From contig JADZAS010000005.1 of NCBI GenBank assembly GCA_020852515.1, positions 62,001-126,000 of the forward strand: a stretch of DNA of 64,000 nt. The letters run 5' to 3'. The position numbers and the translations under genes were made by a program. Positions 14,064 through 22,563 of this stretch are shown here, one piece after another (within the stretch, counting starts at the first letter, position 1; every line of letters starts with the position of its first letter). The notes under the pieces are model-generated. The model saw only the letters and a list, made by a program, of their open reading frames with translations. It did no database searches and was not told the origin of the DNA. Origin of the DNA: Phycisphaerales bacterium. GTDB lineage: Bacteria > Planctomycetota > Phycisphaerae > Phycisphaerales > UBA5793.

Positions 14064-16121
14064 TTACAACCCCGCCACGTTGGACGTGGTGCAGGTCTGG
14101 ATGTCCAGCGCCTGCAGGAACACGTTGCCGCAGGCGTTCTGAGGCACGTTGCCGCTGATGCTCGCCTGGCCCTGGTTGTTGGCCGTCGGCGAGGCGACGA
14201 GCACCGCGGTGCGATCCAGACCCAGCGTCGTGCCGGCGCAAGGATTACCCTGCGGGATGCGCTGGCTGCCTGTGCCGGTGGCCCGGATGAACGCGACGCG
14301 CCCGCCGGGCGTGGCGCCGCCAGCCGTCGCCGTCATCATGCCCGGGCACGTGCCGCCGATCGCCAGCGACAGCGGCGGGCTGATCCGGACCAGTTTGCCC
14401 GTCGTGTCGAAGGGCACGCCGGTGTTGTTGGCCAGCGCGTAGATCTCGCCGTTGGCATCCTGGCCCATGCCGAGGATGAAGAAATCCACCTCGCCGCCGC
14501 CCGCGATGCGGAACTCCTGGATGCCGTTGTTCTCATCCAGGTGCAGCAGACGGCCGTCGTTGTTGAACTGCTGGCCGAACTCAGCGAAGATGTACGTTCC
14601 ATTGAGTGCGGGCATGGCGTTGCCTCGGTACACGAAGCCGCCGATGACCGAGATGCCTTCATCGTGATCGTACTGGGCGATCGGGTCGGTGAGTCCCGGG
14701 TCGATCATGCCGTCCGGATCGGCCGCGTATCCCGACCTTGCTCCGTTGCGCACGAAGCGGAACGTGCCCTCGCGCAGGTTCCAGCCGTAGTTGCGGCCGG
14801 ATTCGATGATGTTGACCTCCTCGATGTCGTTCTGACCCACGTCGCCCAGCAGCAGCGCGCCGCTGACTGAATCGAACGAGAAGCGGAAGGGGTTGCGCAG
14901 TCCGTACGCGAAGAGTTCATCAAGACCGTCGGCATTCACGAACGGATTGTCGCCGGGAATGCCGTACTGCCCGTTGGCGGAGTTGTTGCCCTGGGGGTCG
15001 ATGCGCACGACCGAGCCGAGGATGGTGTTCTTGTCCTGCCCGTTGCCCTTGCAGCCGTGGCCCTTGACCATGACGCCGAAAGGATCGATGCCCGTGTCCT
15101 GGTCGTCGGCGTTGCCGCCGTCGCCCAGCGAGATGTAGAGCATGCCGTCAGGACCGAAGTTGACGCAGCCGCCGTTGTGATTGAACTGCGGCTGATCGAT
15201 GCGCATGAGCACCCGGGCGCTGTTCGGATCGACCGTCGCGTTCGGATCGGTCGGGTTGTTCACGCGCCACTCGATGATCACCGTCTGGTGGTTAGGGTCC
15301 GTGCCTTGGGGCATCGTCGAAAAGTCGGCCGGCGGGCCGTTCGGGTCAAACGGCTCGGACGTGTAGGTGTAGAGCAGCCCGTTGCTCGCGTAGCCGGGAT
15401 GGAACGCGACGCCCAGCAGGCCGCGCTCGTCGAACGTGCCCTGGCCGAAGATGCCCAGCGGCACGAGCCGGCTGCTGGCGTCGAGGAAGGTGCTCTTGGC
15501 GCCCGTCGAGAGATCAACGTTCCAGATGATCCCGGTCTGATCGCTGACATACAGGCGCCCCGCGATGCCGGGGGCCGGGGCGGCCCAGTTGGGCGCCGTC
15601 ATGCCATCCGCCACCGTTTCGAGTCGAACGGTATGGCCGCTCAGCGGAATCGGGCCGGGCAGCGGGTCGCTGATCGGCTCAGGCTCCACCTGGCCGCGGA
15701 TCTCGCCGCCAGGGTGATTGCTCGTGTGCACGTTGACGTACCACAGGCCCTGGATGATCTGGTCGCGCTGCTGGCTGGTGACCACCTGCGAACCGACCTT
15801 CGGGCTGCCCAGCGGCAGGGTGATCGAAGGCGGGGCCGTCTGGCAGAGTGCCGCAGGCGCGTGGAAGTGCGCGGCCGTCTCGCCGCTGCTCAGGTTCTCG
15901 TAGGAGAAGTTCCACGAGAAGAGGTTGTTGGACAGATCGAGTGTGGCGGTACCCAGCCCCGTCGCCATCGTGTCCACGGGCGGCACCTCCTGCGAGCCGT
16001 CCAGCGTCAGATTGAAGTTCAGCACCTGCGCGTGCGACCAGGCGCAGGCGCAAAGCACGACCATCGACGTCGCCACGCGGCGCACGATGGTCAGCGGATG
16101 TCGTCGGTTGAGCAGTGTCAT
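14064..16121 (-). CDS. Secreted CHRD plus glucose/sorbosone dehydrogenase-like beta-propeller protein
   Basis: This 685-residue exported protein starts MTLLNRRHPLTIVRRVATSMVVL and has a signal peptide ending near Ala31. Residues about 33-146 form a CHRD domain ('NLTLDGSQEVPPVDT...ATGLGTATLDL...AAHFHAPA...GGEIRGQV'). Residues about 160-590 form a GSDH-type six-bladed propeller ('GLLGVAFHPGYASNGLLYTYTS', 'FNHNGGCVNFGPDGMLYISLGDGG', 'GSVVRIDP', 'AYGLRNPFRFSFD', 'GDVGQNDIEEVN'). A C-terminal domain ('GTCPGMMTATAGGATPGG...CTTSNV') is shared with the 12975-13766 product. It may be a PQQ-dependent sugar oxidase; cofactor use is not proven. Confidence 0.87.
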   Translation of the reverse strand: MTLLNRRHPLTIVRRVATSMVVLCACAWSHAQVLNFNLTLDGSQEVPPVDTMATGLGTATLDLSNNLFSWNFSYENLSSGETAAHFHAPAALCQTAPPSITLPLGSPKVGSQVVTSQQRDQIIQGLWYVNVHTSNHPGGEIRGQVEPEPISDPLPGPIPLSGHTVRLETVADGMTAPNWAAPAPGIAGRLYVSDQTGIIWNVDLSTGAKSTFLDASSRLVPLGIFGQGTFDERGLLGVAFHPGYASNGLLYTYTSEPFDPNGPPADFSTMPQGTDPNHQTVIIEWRVNNPTDPNATVDPNSARVLMRIDQPQFNHNGGCVNFGPDGMLYISLGDGGNADDQDTGIDPFGVMVKGHGCKGNGQDKNTILGSVVRIDPQGNNSANGQYGIPGDNPFVNADGLDELFAYGLRNPFRFSFDSVSGALLLGDVGQNDIEEVNIIESGRNYGWNLREGTFRFVRNGARSGYAADPDGMIDPGLTDPIAQYDHDEGISVIGGFVYRGNAMPALNGTYIFAEFGQQFNNDGRLLHLDENNGIQEFRIAGGGEVDFFILGMGQDANGEIYALANNTGVPFDTTGKLVRISPPLSLAIGGTCPGMMTATAGGATPGGRVAFIRATGTGSQRIPQGNPCAGTTLGLDRTAVLVASPTANNQGQASISGNVPQNACGNVFLQALDIQTCTTSNVAGL

Positions 16122-16386
16122 GTTGGCGTTCCCTTTCTCTCGAAGTTGCAGCAGGCTCACGGATGTGAAACCCCGATCGCGGCAGATGGATCGCGCAGCG
16201 CACCGGTTCGCCCTGCGCGCGTCAGCCGTCTTCACTCAGTTGTGCCCCGGGAATCAATCGGAGGGCGACCCGCCCCCACGAATCAGGGATGATGCGCAGG
16301 CCGCCCGTCCGCACACTTATGTCGGCGGCCGCGCGCCGTCTTGCAGCATTGCCGGCAGAATGCCAGCCGTTGCGCCGCGTCGAGCC

Positions 16387-17655
16387 TTACCGCCCGCCGC
16401 CCTGCATCATCTCCAGCATCTTGCGTGTGCGCTCCAGATCGGCGCGACCCATGCCCGCCTCGGCCAGATCGGCCGTGATCGCCGGCAGCCAGAAACCGCC
16501 CACGTGCCGGTAGCCGCACTCAGCCACCAGCCGCTTTTCCATGTCGCCCATGTGCCCGGCGCCGTAGACGATGCCGATCGACTGCGGCACATCCTCGGCG
16601 GCCAGCACGCCCTTGAGATCTTCGATCACGACTTTGTTGCGATCAACCACGATGACGCGCATCATCTCGGCCATGCCCGGCGGGAGTCCCTTGCCGTCGG
16701 CGAGATTCTCGATGTCGGTCGCCCGCATCGTCTCGACGAGCATGACCTTCATCATGGCCTTCATGGTCGGAACCTTTTCGATGATGCCCACGACGACGCG
16801 CGCCGCCATTCCGGCAAATGACGATCCATCGAGAATCTTGAAGAGAAACGACGCATCCCCACCCGCCGCCGCCACGCGCTCCTGCACCTGATCGATGGTG
16901 AGATCGCTGTTGCGATACGTCGGCCCGTCGTGATGGAGCGCATCGAGCTGGAACGCCAGCCCCAGCGCCTGCGCCATGCGCGATTGCAGACCGGGGTCGT
17001 CGCCCGTCTCCGCGGCCGTCAGCGGCGTCTGGTCGCTCAGCGCCAGGTCCGCGTCAAAGCCCGTACCGCCCTCGCGCCCATCGGCGCCGAGGCTGCGCAA
17101 TTCGATCGCATCATCCCCTGCCGAGTAGAGCAGCGGCCGGCCCCATGCGTCGTTCATCGACGAGCGCACCCACGTCGCCTGCTCGCCGCCTTCGGCCTCG
17201 AGCGCCTTGACCAGATCGTCGATGCTCGCCGGGTACGCTCCCGCCGCCTTGTGCTGGCGCGCGGCCATGATAGCGATGAAGCGGATCGCCGACTCCGTGC
17301 GCCGCACGCGCGTCGGGTCGTCAGCGGCCTCCATCCCACCCGTGCCGCGCGGCTTGACGCCTTCAAAGAGCACGAGATCCTGGGCATCGAGAAACTGCTG
17401 GAGCAGCGCATAGAACGTCGGCTCGGCGATGTGCATGGCGCCCGCCAGCGCGACCGTCGGACCCTCGCCCTGCGCCGGCGCGAACAGCCGCACGGCGATG
17501 TCAAGACGCATGTGCGTGTCGTCGACATCCACGACGCGCAGGTATGGTCCTGAGCCGCTCCACGCGGCATCCTGCGCCGCTGCCGGCGCCGCGAGACAGG
17601 CAAACCAACCCAGCGCGCCGATACAGGTGGCGGCCACACGATTTCGAAGGGTCAT
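16387..17655 (-). CDS. Secreted TraB/Tiki-like protein with a GspG pseudopilin-like insert
   Basis: The 422-residue product has a signal peptide (MTLRNRVAATCIGALGWFAC, cleavage near AAAQ). Residues 66-101 ('VALAGAMHIAEPTFYALLQ...DLVLFEGVKP') and 358-390 ('SIGIVYGAGHMGDMEKRLV...W') match the two halves of the TraB/PrgY/Tiki superfamily, with GxxH motifs at 72-75 and 365-368 and an acidic Glu98. Between them, residues about 122-210 resemble a GspG C-terminal domain ('AYPASIDDLVKAL', 'DAWGRPLLYS', 'LRSLGADGREGGTG'). It is 13 bp downstream of the ExbB/TolQ-type gene, so co-transcribed. Metalloprotease activity is possible but unproven. Confidence 0.75.
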   Translation of the reverse strand: MTLRNRVAATCIGALGWFACLAAPAAAQDAAWSGSGPYLRVVDVDDTHMRLDIAVRLFAPAQGEGPTVALAGAMHIAEPTFYALLQQFLDAQDLVLFEGVKPRGTGGMEAADDPTRVRRTESAIRFIAIMAARQHKAAGAYPASIDDLVKALEAEGGEQATWVRSSMNDAWGRPLLYSAGDDAIELRSLGADGREGGTGFDADLALSDQTPLTAAETGDDPGLQSRMAQALGLAFQLDALHHDGPTYRNSDLTIDQVQERVAAAGGDASFLFKILDGSSFAGMAARVVVGIIEKVPTMKAMMKVMLVETMRATDIENLADGKGLPPGMAEMMRVIVVDRNKVVIEDLKGVLAAEDVPQSIGIVYGAGHMGDMEKRLVAECGYRHVGGFWLPAITADLAEAGMGRADLERTRKMLEMMQGGGR

Positions 17656-17668
17656 TTTTCTGCTCCCG

Positions 17669-18304
17669 TCACTTGGTCGCGCCGCCCGCGCCGGTCAGGC
17701 CGTGCTGGGCCGCGGCGATGATGGATTCCATCCGACGATACGCCCGCTCCACCTGTCCCTTGAAAATCATGTACGGAAACAGCGTGACCAGCGCGACGAT
17801 CAATCCCGCCGCCGTAGAGATCAGCGCCTCGGCGATGCCGCCGGAGATCTCGCGCGGGTCGGTGATCATCTGCGAAGTGCCGAGCAGTTCAAAGCTGCTG
17901 ATCAGCCCCGTCACCGTGCCGAGAATCCCCAGAAGAGGCGCCGCGGTGATGATCGTTGAGAGCGTGGGCATGAACCGCTCGACCGCGGGACGCAGTTCCT
18001 CGATGCACTCGATCGCCACCGCGTCGCTGGCGCTCTCGCCCAGCAGCCGCGACGCGAGCATGGCGTAGACGCTGCGCCCAGCCCGCTGCGCCAGTCGCTC
18101 GGCCTCGGCTCGGTTGCCCGTGCGCAGGGCGGTATTGAGGCGATTGAGCCGCTGCCGCCGGCCGGGGCTGTGCAAGGTGACCCAGAACCAGCCGCGCTCG
18201 ATGCACAACGTGACGGAAACGACGCTGAGCAGCAGCAGCGGCCACATGACCCAGCCGCCCCGCACCATGACCGACGAAAGTGATTCGAGCGTGCCACTGG
18301 GCAT
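17669..18304 (-). CDS. MotA/TolQ/ExbB-type proton channel protein
   Basis: The 211-residue integral membrane protein has three predicted helices: 'WVMWPLLLLSVVSVTLCIERGWF' near the N-terminus, then 'STIITAAPLLGILGTVTGLISSFELL', and 'SGGIAEALISTAAGLIVALVTLFPYMIF'. These are the TolQ/ExbB signature. Such proteins form the stator with ExbD/TolR and use the proton motive force. No exbD or tonB is adjacent; the downstream partner in the operon is the TraB-like secreted protein. Start choice is tentative: the ATG at 18304 or an ATG at 18268. Confidence 0.9.
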   Translation of the reverse strand: MPSGTLESLSSVMVRGGWVMWPLLLLSVVSVTLCIERGWFWVTLHSPGRRQRLNRLNTALRTGNRAEAERLAQRAGRSVYAMLASRLLGESASDAVAIECIEELRPAVERFMPTLSTIITAAPLLGILGTVTGLISSFELLGTSQMITDPREISGGIAEALISTAAGLIVALVTLFPYMIFKGQVERAYRRMESIIAAAQHGLTGAGGATK

Positions 18305-18378
18305 CCGCGGATGATACGACGCGTCCGGCGGGCAAGTCGGCAAAGCAGCCGCATGGAAAGCGTCGATACAATCCGGCC

Positions 18379-19035
18379 ATGCCCGATCCGCCAGCCACCC
18401 TCACTGCGAACCCGGGGGATTCCGCCGCCGCCGCCGCAGTCGTCCACGTGCCGCGCTGGGCTCTGCACCGGCGCCTCTACGACTGGGTCCTGTCGTTCGC
18501 GCACCACCGGCACTCGACACTGGCGCTGTTCATCCTGAGTTTTACCGAATCGAGCTTCTTCCCTATTCCGCCCGACGTGCTCCTCGGGCCACTGTGCCTG
18601 GGCAACCGCAGGAAGTCGATGTGGTTCGCGACGGTCACGACGGTGGCCAGCGTGCTGGGGGCGTTTCTCGGTTACGTCATCGGCTACGCGCTGATCGATC
18701 TGGCGCTGCATATTCCGGGGATCACGCAGGAGCGCATCGATTGGCTCGCGGGCGAATTCGACGCGCGCGGCGAGATCTGGGTGTTCGTCGCCGCGCTCAC
18801 GCCGATCCCCTTCAAACTGCTCACCATCACCGCCGGCTTTGCGAAGATGAACCTGCTCGTGTTCACCATCGCCTGCATCGTCGGGCGCAGCCTGCGCTTC
18901 TTCGCCGTGGCCGGCGTGTTCTGGGCGATCGGCCCGCGGGCCCTGCCCTTCATCGACCGGTATTTCAACCTCCTGTGCATTGTCTTCACCGCCCTGCTGG
19001 TCGGCGGTTTCCTCGTCATCAAGTTGCTAAACTGA
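18379..19035 (+). CDS. YqaA/DedA-family (VTT-domain) membrane protein
   Basis: The 218-residue protein has an N-terminal cytoplasmic part followed by the VTT core. 'ALFILSFTESSFFPIPPDVLLGPLCLG' carries the conserved E...PIP motif. 'SVLGAFLGYVIGYALIDLAL', 'VAALTPIPFKLLTITAGFAKMNLLVF' and 'GRSLRFFAVAGVFWAIG' are the remaining helices and the conserved F-x-P-x-P-(Y/F)-K loop. DedA-family proteins are linked to lipid carrier recycling (undecaprenyl or phospholipid flipping) and membrane homeostasis. It is divergent from the ExbB gene with a 74-bp shared promoter region, and 86 bp upstream of galE. Confidence 0.88.
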   Translation: MPDPPATLTANPGDSAAAAAVVHVPRWALHRRLYDWVLSFAHHRHSTLALFILSFTESSFFPIPPDVLLGPLCLGNRRKSMWFATVTTVASVLGAFLGYVIGYALIDLALHIPGITQERIDWLAGEFDARGEIWVFVAALTPIPFKLLTITAGFAKMNLLVFTIACIVGRSLRFFAVAGVFWAIGPRALPFIDRYFNLLCIVFTALLVGGFLVIKLLN

Positions 19036-19121
19036 GGCCGGCGCCGGCCGGGCTCGCGCACACGAGGGACTACCGGTGCGGCGGGTTGGATGGACCTTCG
19101 GCATCGGGTGCGGAGGAACTC

Positions 19122-20126
19122 ATGAACGTACTGGTGACCGGCGGGGCTGGTTACATCGGCTCGCACGCCGTCAAGTTCTTGCGCCGGGCGGGGCACGAAG
19201 TCGTGGTCGTGGACAACCTCAGCCGCGGCTTCCGCGCCGCGGTCACCGGCGAAACGCCCCTGGTCGTCCACGAACTGTGCGACTGGCGGCACATGGCCCG
19301 CATCCTGCGCGGCAACGCCATCGACTGCGTCATGCACTTTGCCGCGCTCGCATACGTCGGCGAGTCGGTCGATGATCCCCTGCGCTACTACCGCAACAAT
19401 GCCGCGCACGCCATCGAACTCCTCCACGCCATGCGCATCGTCGGCGTGCAGAAGTTCGTCTTCTCGAGCACCTGCGCGACCTACGGCGAGCCGCGGCCCG
19501 AACACATCCCCATCAGCGAAGACTGCCCGCAGCAGCCCATCAATCCCTACGGCTGGTCGAAGTACTTCGTCGAGCGCGTGCTCGCCGACTACAGCCGCGC
19601 CAATCCCGACTTCTCCTGCGCCGTGCTGCGCTACTTCAACGTCGCCGGCTCCGATCGCGAGCACGAGATCGGCGAGGCGCACGACCCGGAAACGCATCTC
19701 ATTCCCATCATCCTCCAGGCGGCGCTCGGTCTGCGGCCGCATGTCGAGATCTTCGGCACCGACTACCCCACGCCCGACGGCACGTGCATCCGCGATTACA
19801 TCCACGTCGAAGACCTCATCGACGCGCACATCCTCTGCATGGATCGGCTCCAGCCGGGCAAGCGATTCGTCTTCAACCTGGGAATCGGCAAGGGCTACTC
19901 CGTGCGCGACATCATCAACGCAACGCAGCGCGTCACGGGAAAGAAGATCAAGGTGATCGAGGGTCCCCGGCGCCCCGGCGATCCGCCGCGGCTGTTCGCC
20001 GATCCGAGCCGCATCCGGCGAGAACTCGGATGGTCGGCCAAGATCACCGAAATCGATGACATCATCGCCTCTGCATGGGGCTGGTACTCGCGCCATCCCA
20101 ACGGCTACGCCGGGCGTCTGGACTGA
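19122..20126 (+). CDS. galE: UDP-glucose 4-epimerase
   Basis: This is a 334-residue short-chain dehydrogenase/reductase that interconverts UDP-glucose and UDP-galactose using bound NAD. The Rossmann motif GGAGYIG is at 7-13, 'FAALAYVGESVDDPLRYY' at 73-90, the catalytic 'SSTCATYG' segment at 115-122 and the YxxxK pair Tyr143/Lys147. The C-terminal 'GTDYPTPDGTCIRDYIHVEDL' is the substrate-binding signature of GalE. A GGAGG Shine-Dalgarno (19112-19116) fixes the ATG at 19122. It supplies galactosyl donors for glycans; no other sugar genes are nearby. Confidence 0.95.
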   Translation: MNVLVTGGAGYIGSHAVKFLRRAGHEVVVVDNLSRGFRAAVTGETPLVVHELCDWRHMARILRGNAIDCVMHFAALAYVGESVDDPLRYYRNNAAHAIELLHAMRIVGVQKFVFSSTCATYGEPRPEHIPISEDCPQQPINPYGWSKYFVERVLADYSRANPDFSCAVLRYFNVAGSDREHEIGEAHDPETHLIPIILQAALGLRPHVEIFGTDYPTPDGTCIRDYIHVEDLIDAHILCMDRLQPGKRFVFNLGIGKGYSVRDIINATQRVTGKKIKVIEGPRRPGDPPRLFADPSRIRRELGWSAKITEIDDIIASAWGWYSRHPNGYAGRLD

Positions 20127-20169
20127 TCGTCCGACTTTCACTGACACGCGCCCCTGTTGCGCCATCGCC

Positions 20170-21210
20170 ATGCACGAGCCTGTGAAACATATCGAGTGGG
20201 TCGGAAGCGCCACTACTGGCCACCTCCGCCTGCTCGACCAGACCCAACTGCCGGCGAGCACCGAGTGGCTCGACTGCCGCGATGTGCAGAGCGTCTGGCA
20301 GGCGATCCGGCGCCTGAGCGTGCGCGGCGCGCCGGCGATTGGCATCGCCGCGGCGTACGGCTGCGTGATCGGCGCGCAGCAGCGCGAAGCCCGCGCGGGC
20401 TTCCTTGCCGCCGCCGCGCATCTCGCCACCAGCCGCCCCACTGCGGTCAATCTCTTCTGGGCCATCGAGCGCCTCAAGGCATCCGCCGCCAGTGTCGCCG
20501 ACGCAAACCTGCGCACGCATCTGCATACCGAAGCGGTGGCGATACACGAAGAAGACCGCGCCGCCTGCCGCGCCATCGGCGAGCACGGCCTGAACCTGCT
20601 GCGGGAACTCACGGGCGACCGCCTCCACCTGCTCACCCACTGCAACGCGGGCGCGCTGGCCACGGGCGGCATCGGCACGGCCACCGCGCCGATGTACCGC
20701 GCTGCCGAACTCGGCCTGCCCATTACGGTGCTCGCCGACGAGACGCGGCCGCTGTTGCAGGGCTCGCGACTCACGGCATGGGAACTCGGCCAGGCCGGGA
20801 TCGACGTTTCGATCATCACCGACTCAACCGCCGCCACGGCCATGGCCCAGAAGCGCATCACCGCTGTCATTACCGGCGCCGATCGCATCGCCGCCAACGG
20901 AGACGCCGCCAACAAGATCGGCACCTACGGCGTGGCCGTGCTCGCGCGGCACCACGGCATCCCGTTCGTCGTCGCCGCGCCCACCAGCACGATCGATCTC
21001 AATTGCCCCAGCGGCGCCGACATCCCTATCGAACATCGCGCCGCCGACGAGGTCACCGAAGGCTTCGGCCGCCGCACGGCGCCGCATGAGGCCCGCGTCT
21101 TCAGCCCCGCGTTCGATGTCACGCCGGCCGAACTCATCACCGCGATTGTGACCGAGCGCGGCGTGATCCGGCCGGTCGACCGAACGGGTATCGCCGCACA
21201 GTTCGGCTAA
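20170..21210 (+). CDS. mtnA: S-methyl-5-thioribose-1-phosphate isomerase
   Basis: MtnA converts methylthioribose-1-phosphate to methylthioribulose-1-phosphate in methionine salvage. The 346 residues contain 'VRGAPAIGIAAAYG' (52-64), the catalytic cysteine segment 'THCNAGALAT' (Cys158) and the catalytic aspartate segment 'TGADRIAANGDAANKIGTY' (Asp238), which separate it from the related eIF2B and ribose-1,5-bisphosphate isomerases. It lies 43 bp after galE on the same strand. Other salvage genes (mtnB, mtnC, mtnD, mtnK) are not in the window. Confidence 0.95.
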   Translation: MHEPVKHIEWVGSATTGHLRLLDQTQLPASTEWLDCRDVQSVWQAIRRLSVRGAPAIGIAAAYGCVIGAQQREARAGFLAAAAHLATSRPTAVNLFWAIERLKASAASVADANLRTHLHTEAVAIHEEDRAACRAIGEHGLNLLRELTGDRLHLLTHCNAGALATGGIGTATAPMYRAAELGLPITVLADETRPLLQGSRLTAWELGQAGIDVSIITDSTAATAMAQKRITAVITGADRIAANGDAANKIGTYGVAVLARHHGIPFVVAAPTSTIDLNCPSGADIPIEHRAADEVTEGFGRRTAPHEARVFSPAFDVTPAELITAIVTERGVIRPVDRTGIAAQFG

Positions 21211-21243
21211 CACCAGTTCAGCAGCCGGCCGCCGCTGCGCCAG

Positions 21244-22410
21244 TCAGTGATGCGGCTCCTCCGGCGCGGGTGACTCATCCTTCGCCGCAGCCGTCACGAG
21301 CAGCGTCCGGCCGTCGGCGGTAACCTGCATCGTCGCCCCGCGACTCACGCGCAGGGCCTGCTGCTGCTCGCGCTGCGCCGGATCGGCCACGATGAGGCCG
21401 CCGCCCGACTCCCAGTTGATGCGCAAAGCCCCGCCGCGCGCGGCGCCGTTGTGCATCCTGCCAGCGCCGAGGTCGAAGACCTGCCCGAACTGCCGCCCGC
21501 CGTCGCTACTGGTGGCGCCGCGGATCAGCGCCTCGCGCGTCCACGTGACGCTCACCTTGCCGCCGTCGCCGCTCACTGCCAATTCAGGCCCGTTCATCGG
21601 GCAGCCCTTGAGATGCCACTCGTCGCGACTCACGATGACGCCGGTGACGGCCCCGTCCAGGCCCACGCGCGCCACACAGATTTCTTTGATGTTCTCGCTG
21701 CTCGTGCGGTACGCCACCCAGAGATTGCCCGAGTCGTCAAACGCCACATCAGGCGTACAGCACACGCACGCACCGGGCAGATCGGTGTTGATCGCCGTCG
21801 GCGCGGCGTACGTCGCGCCGCTGTTGGTGGAGATCGCCACGTGCAGTGGCGCGGCCAGTTCATCGCCGCCGCGACCCATCACCGCCGTGTCCGTCCAGGC
21901 AAACGCGACACGGCCGCCGGGGCTCGCGCCCATGGTCATCGTGTCGGCGTGGCCGGGCGCGTTGGCATCGCGCGGTGAGACTGCGACCCACGATCCGCCG
22001 TTATCCGCGCTTCGCGCAGCGCCGATCATTCCGCCGCTGGGCCACGCGACGAGCACGACATCGTGCGGCATCACGGCAATCAGCGGCTGGCGCTCGCCCC
22101 CCACCGTGGCGGGAAGCTCCCCGGTTGGAACCGGTCTCGGATCGAGCCAGTGCTCGCCGCTCGCATCTCTCGTGGCCACGTAGAAGAGACTCGACGCCCC
22201 GCGCCGCCCCTGGCCCACCGCCTTGACGGAGTAGACGACGTGCAGCCGCCCGTCGGGAGAGAGCGCTGCATCCCACAGGTCCGCCTGGTGCGGGAAGGTC
22301 ACGATCTGTACCTGATCGCTCCCTGGCGCAATCGGCTCGTGAGACTGCGCCAGCGCCGGTTGCCAGGCCGATGCGGCTACGGCGAGGCCGAACACAATTC
22401 TTCGGATCAT
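21244..22410 (-). CDS. Secreted BNR/sialidase-like beta-propeller protein with a CxCC motif
   Basis: The 388-residue product has a signal peptide (MIRRIVFGLAVAASAWQPALAQ). The body has repeated Asp-box/BNR-like strands ('AARSADNGGSWVAVSP', 'AISTNSGATYAAPTAI', 'GATSSDGGRQFGQVFDL') of a six-bladed sialidase-fold propeller. A conspicuous 'GACVCCTPDVAFDDSGNLWVAYR' segment contributes three close cysteines near residue 160. The catalytic Arg triad/Tyr-Glu of true sialidases cannot be identified, so I do not call an enzymatic role. It is divergent from typA, with 153 bp between the starts. Confidence 0.75.
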   Translation of the reverse strand: MIRRIVFGLAVAASAWQPALAQSHEPIAPGSDQVQIVTFPHQADLWDAALSPDGRLHVVYSVKAVGQGRRGASSLFYVATRDASGEHWLDPRPVPTGELPATVGGERQPLIAVMPHDVVLVAWPSGGMIGAARSADNGGSWVAVSPRDANAPGHADTMTMGASPGGRVAFAWTDTAVMGRGGDELAAPLHVAISTNSGATYAAPTAINTDLPGACVCCTPDVAFDDSGNLWVAYRTSSENIKEICVARVGLDGAVTGVIVSRDEWHLKGCPMNGPELAVSGDGGKVSVTWTREALIRGATSSDGGRQFGQVFDLGAGRMHNGAARGGALRINWESGGGLIVADPAQREQQQALRVSRGATMQVTADGRTLLVTAAAKDESPAPEEPHH

Positions 22411-22563
22411 CGTGGGTGCTCCGGACATGGCCAGGGGTGACATTTCCAACAACTGCAAGGGCATGATCATATCGCCGCCCGGTTGATTCGGTTATCCACC
22501 TCCCCCGCGCGCGGGCCCGTGCATCCTACAATCACCGTTCACACGCACCCCGGAACGCCAGCC

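Noticed and set aside
18684-20924. Reverse frame of 746 codons opposite galE and mtnA
   Set aside because: Antisense to the catalytic motifs of galE and mtnA; no domain and no ribosome-binding site.
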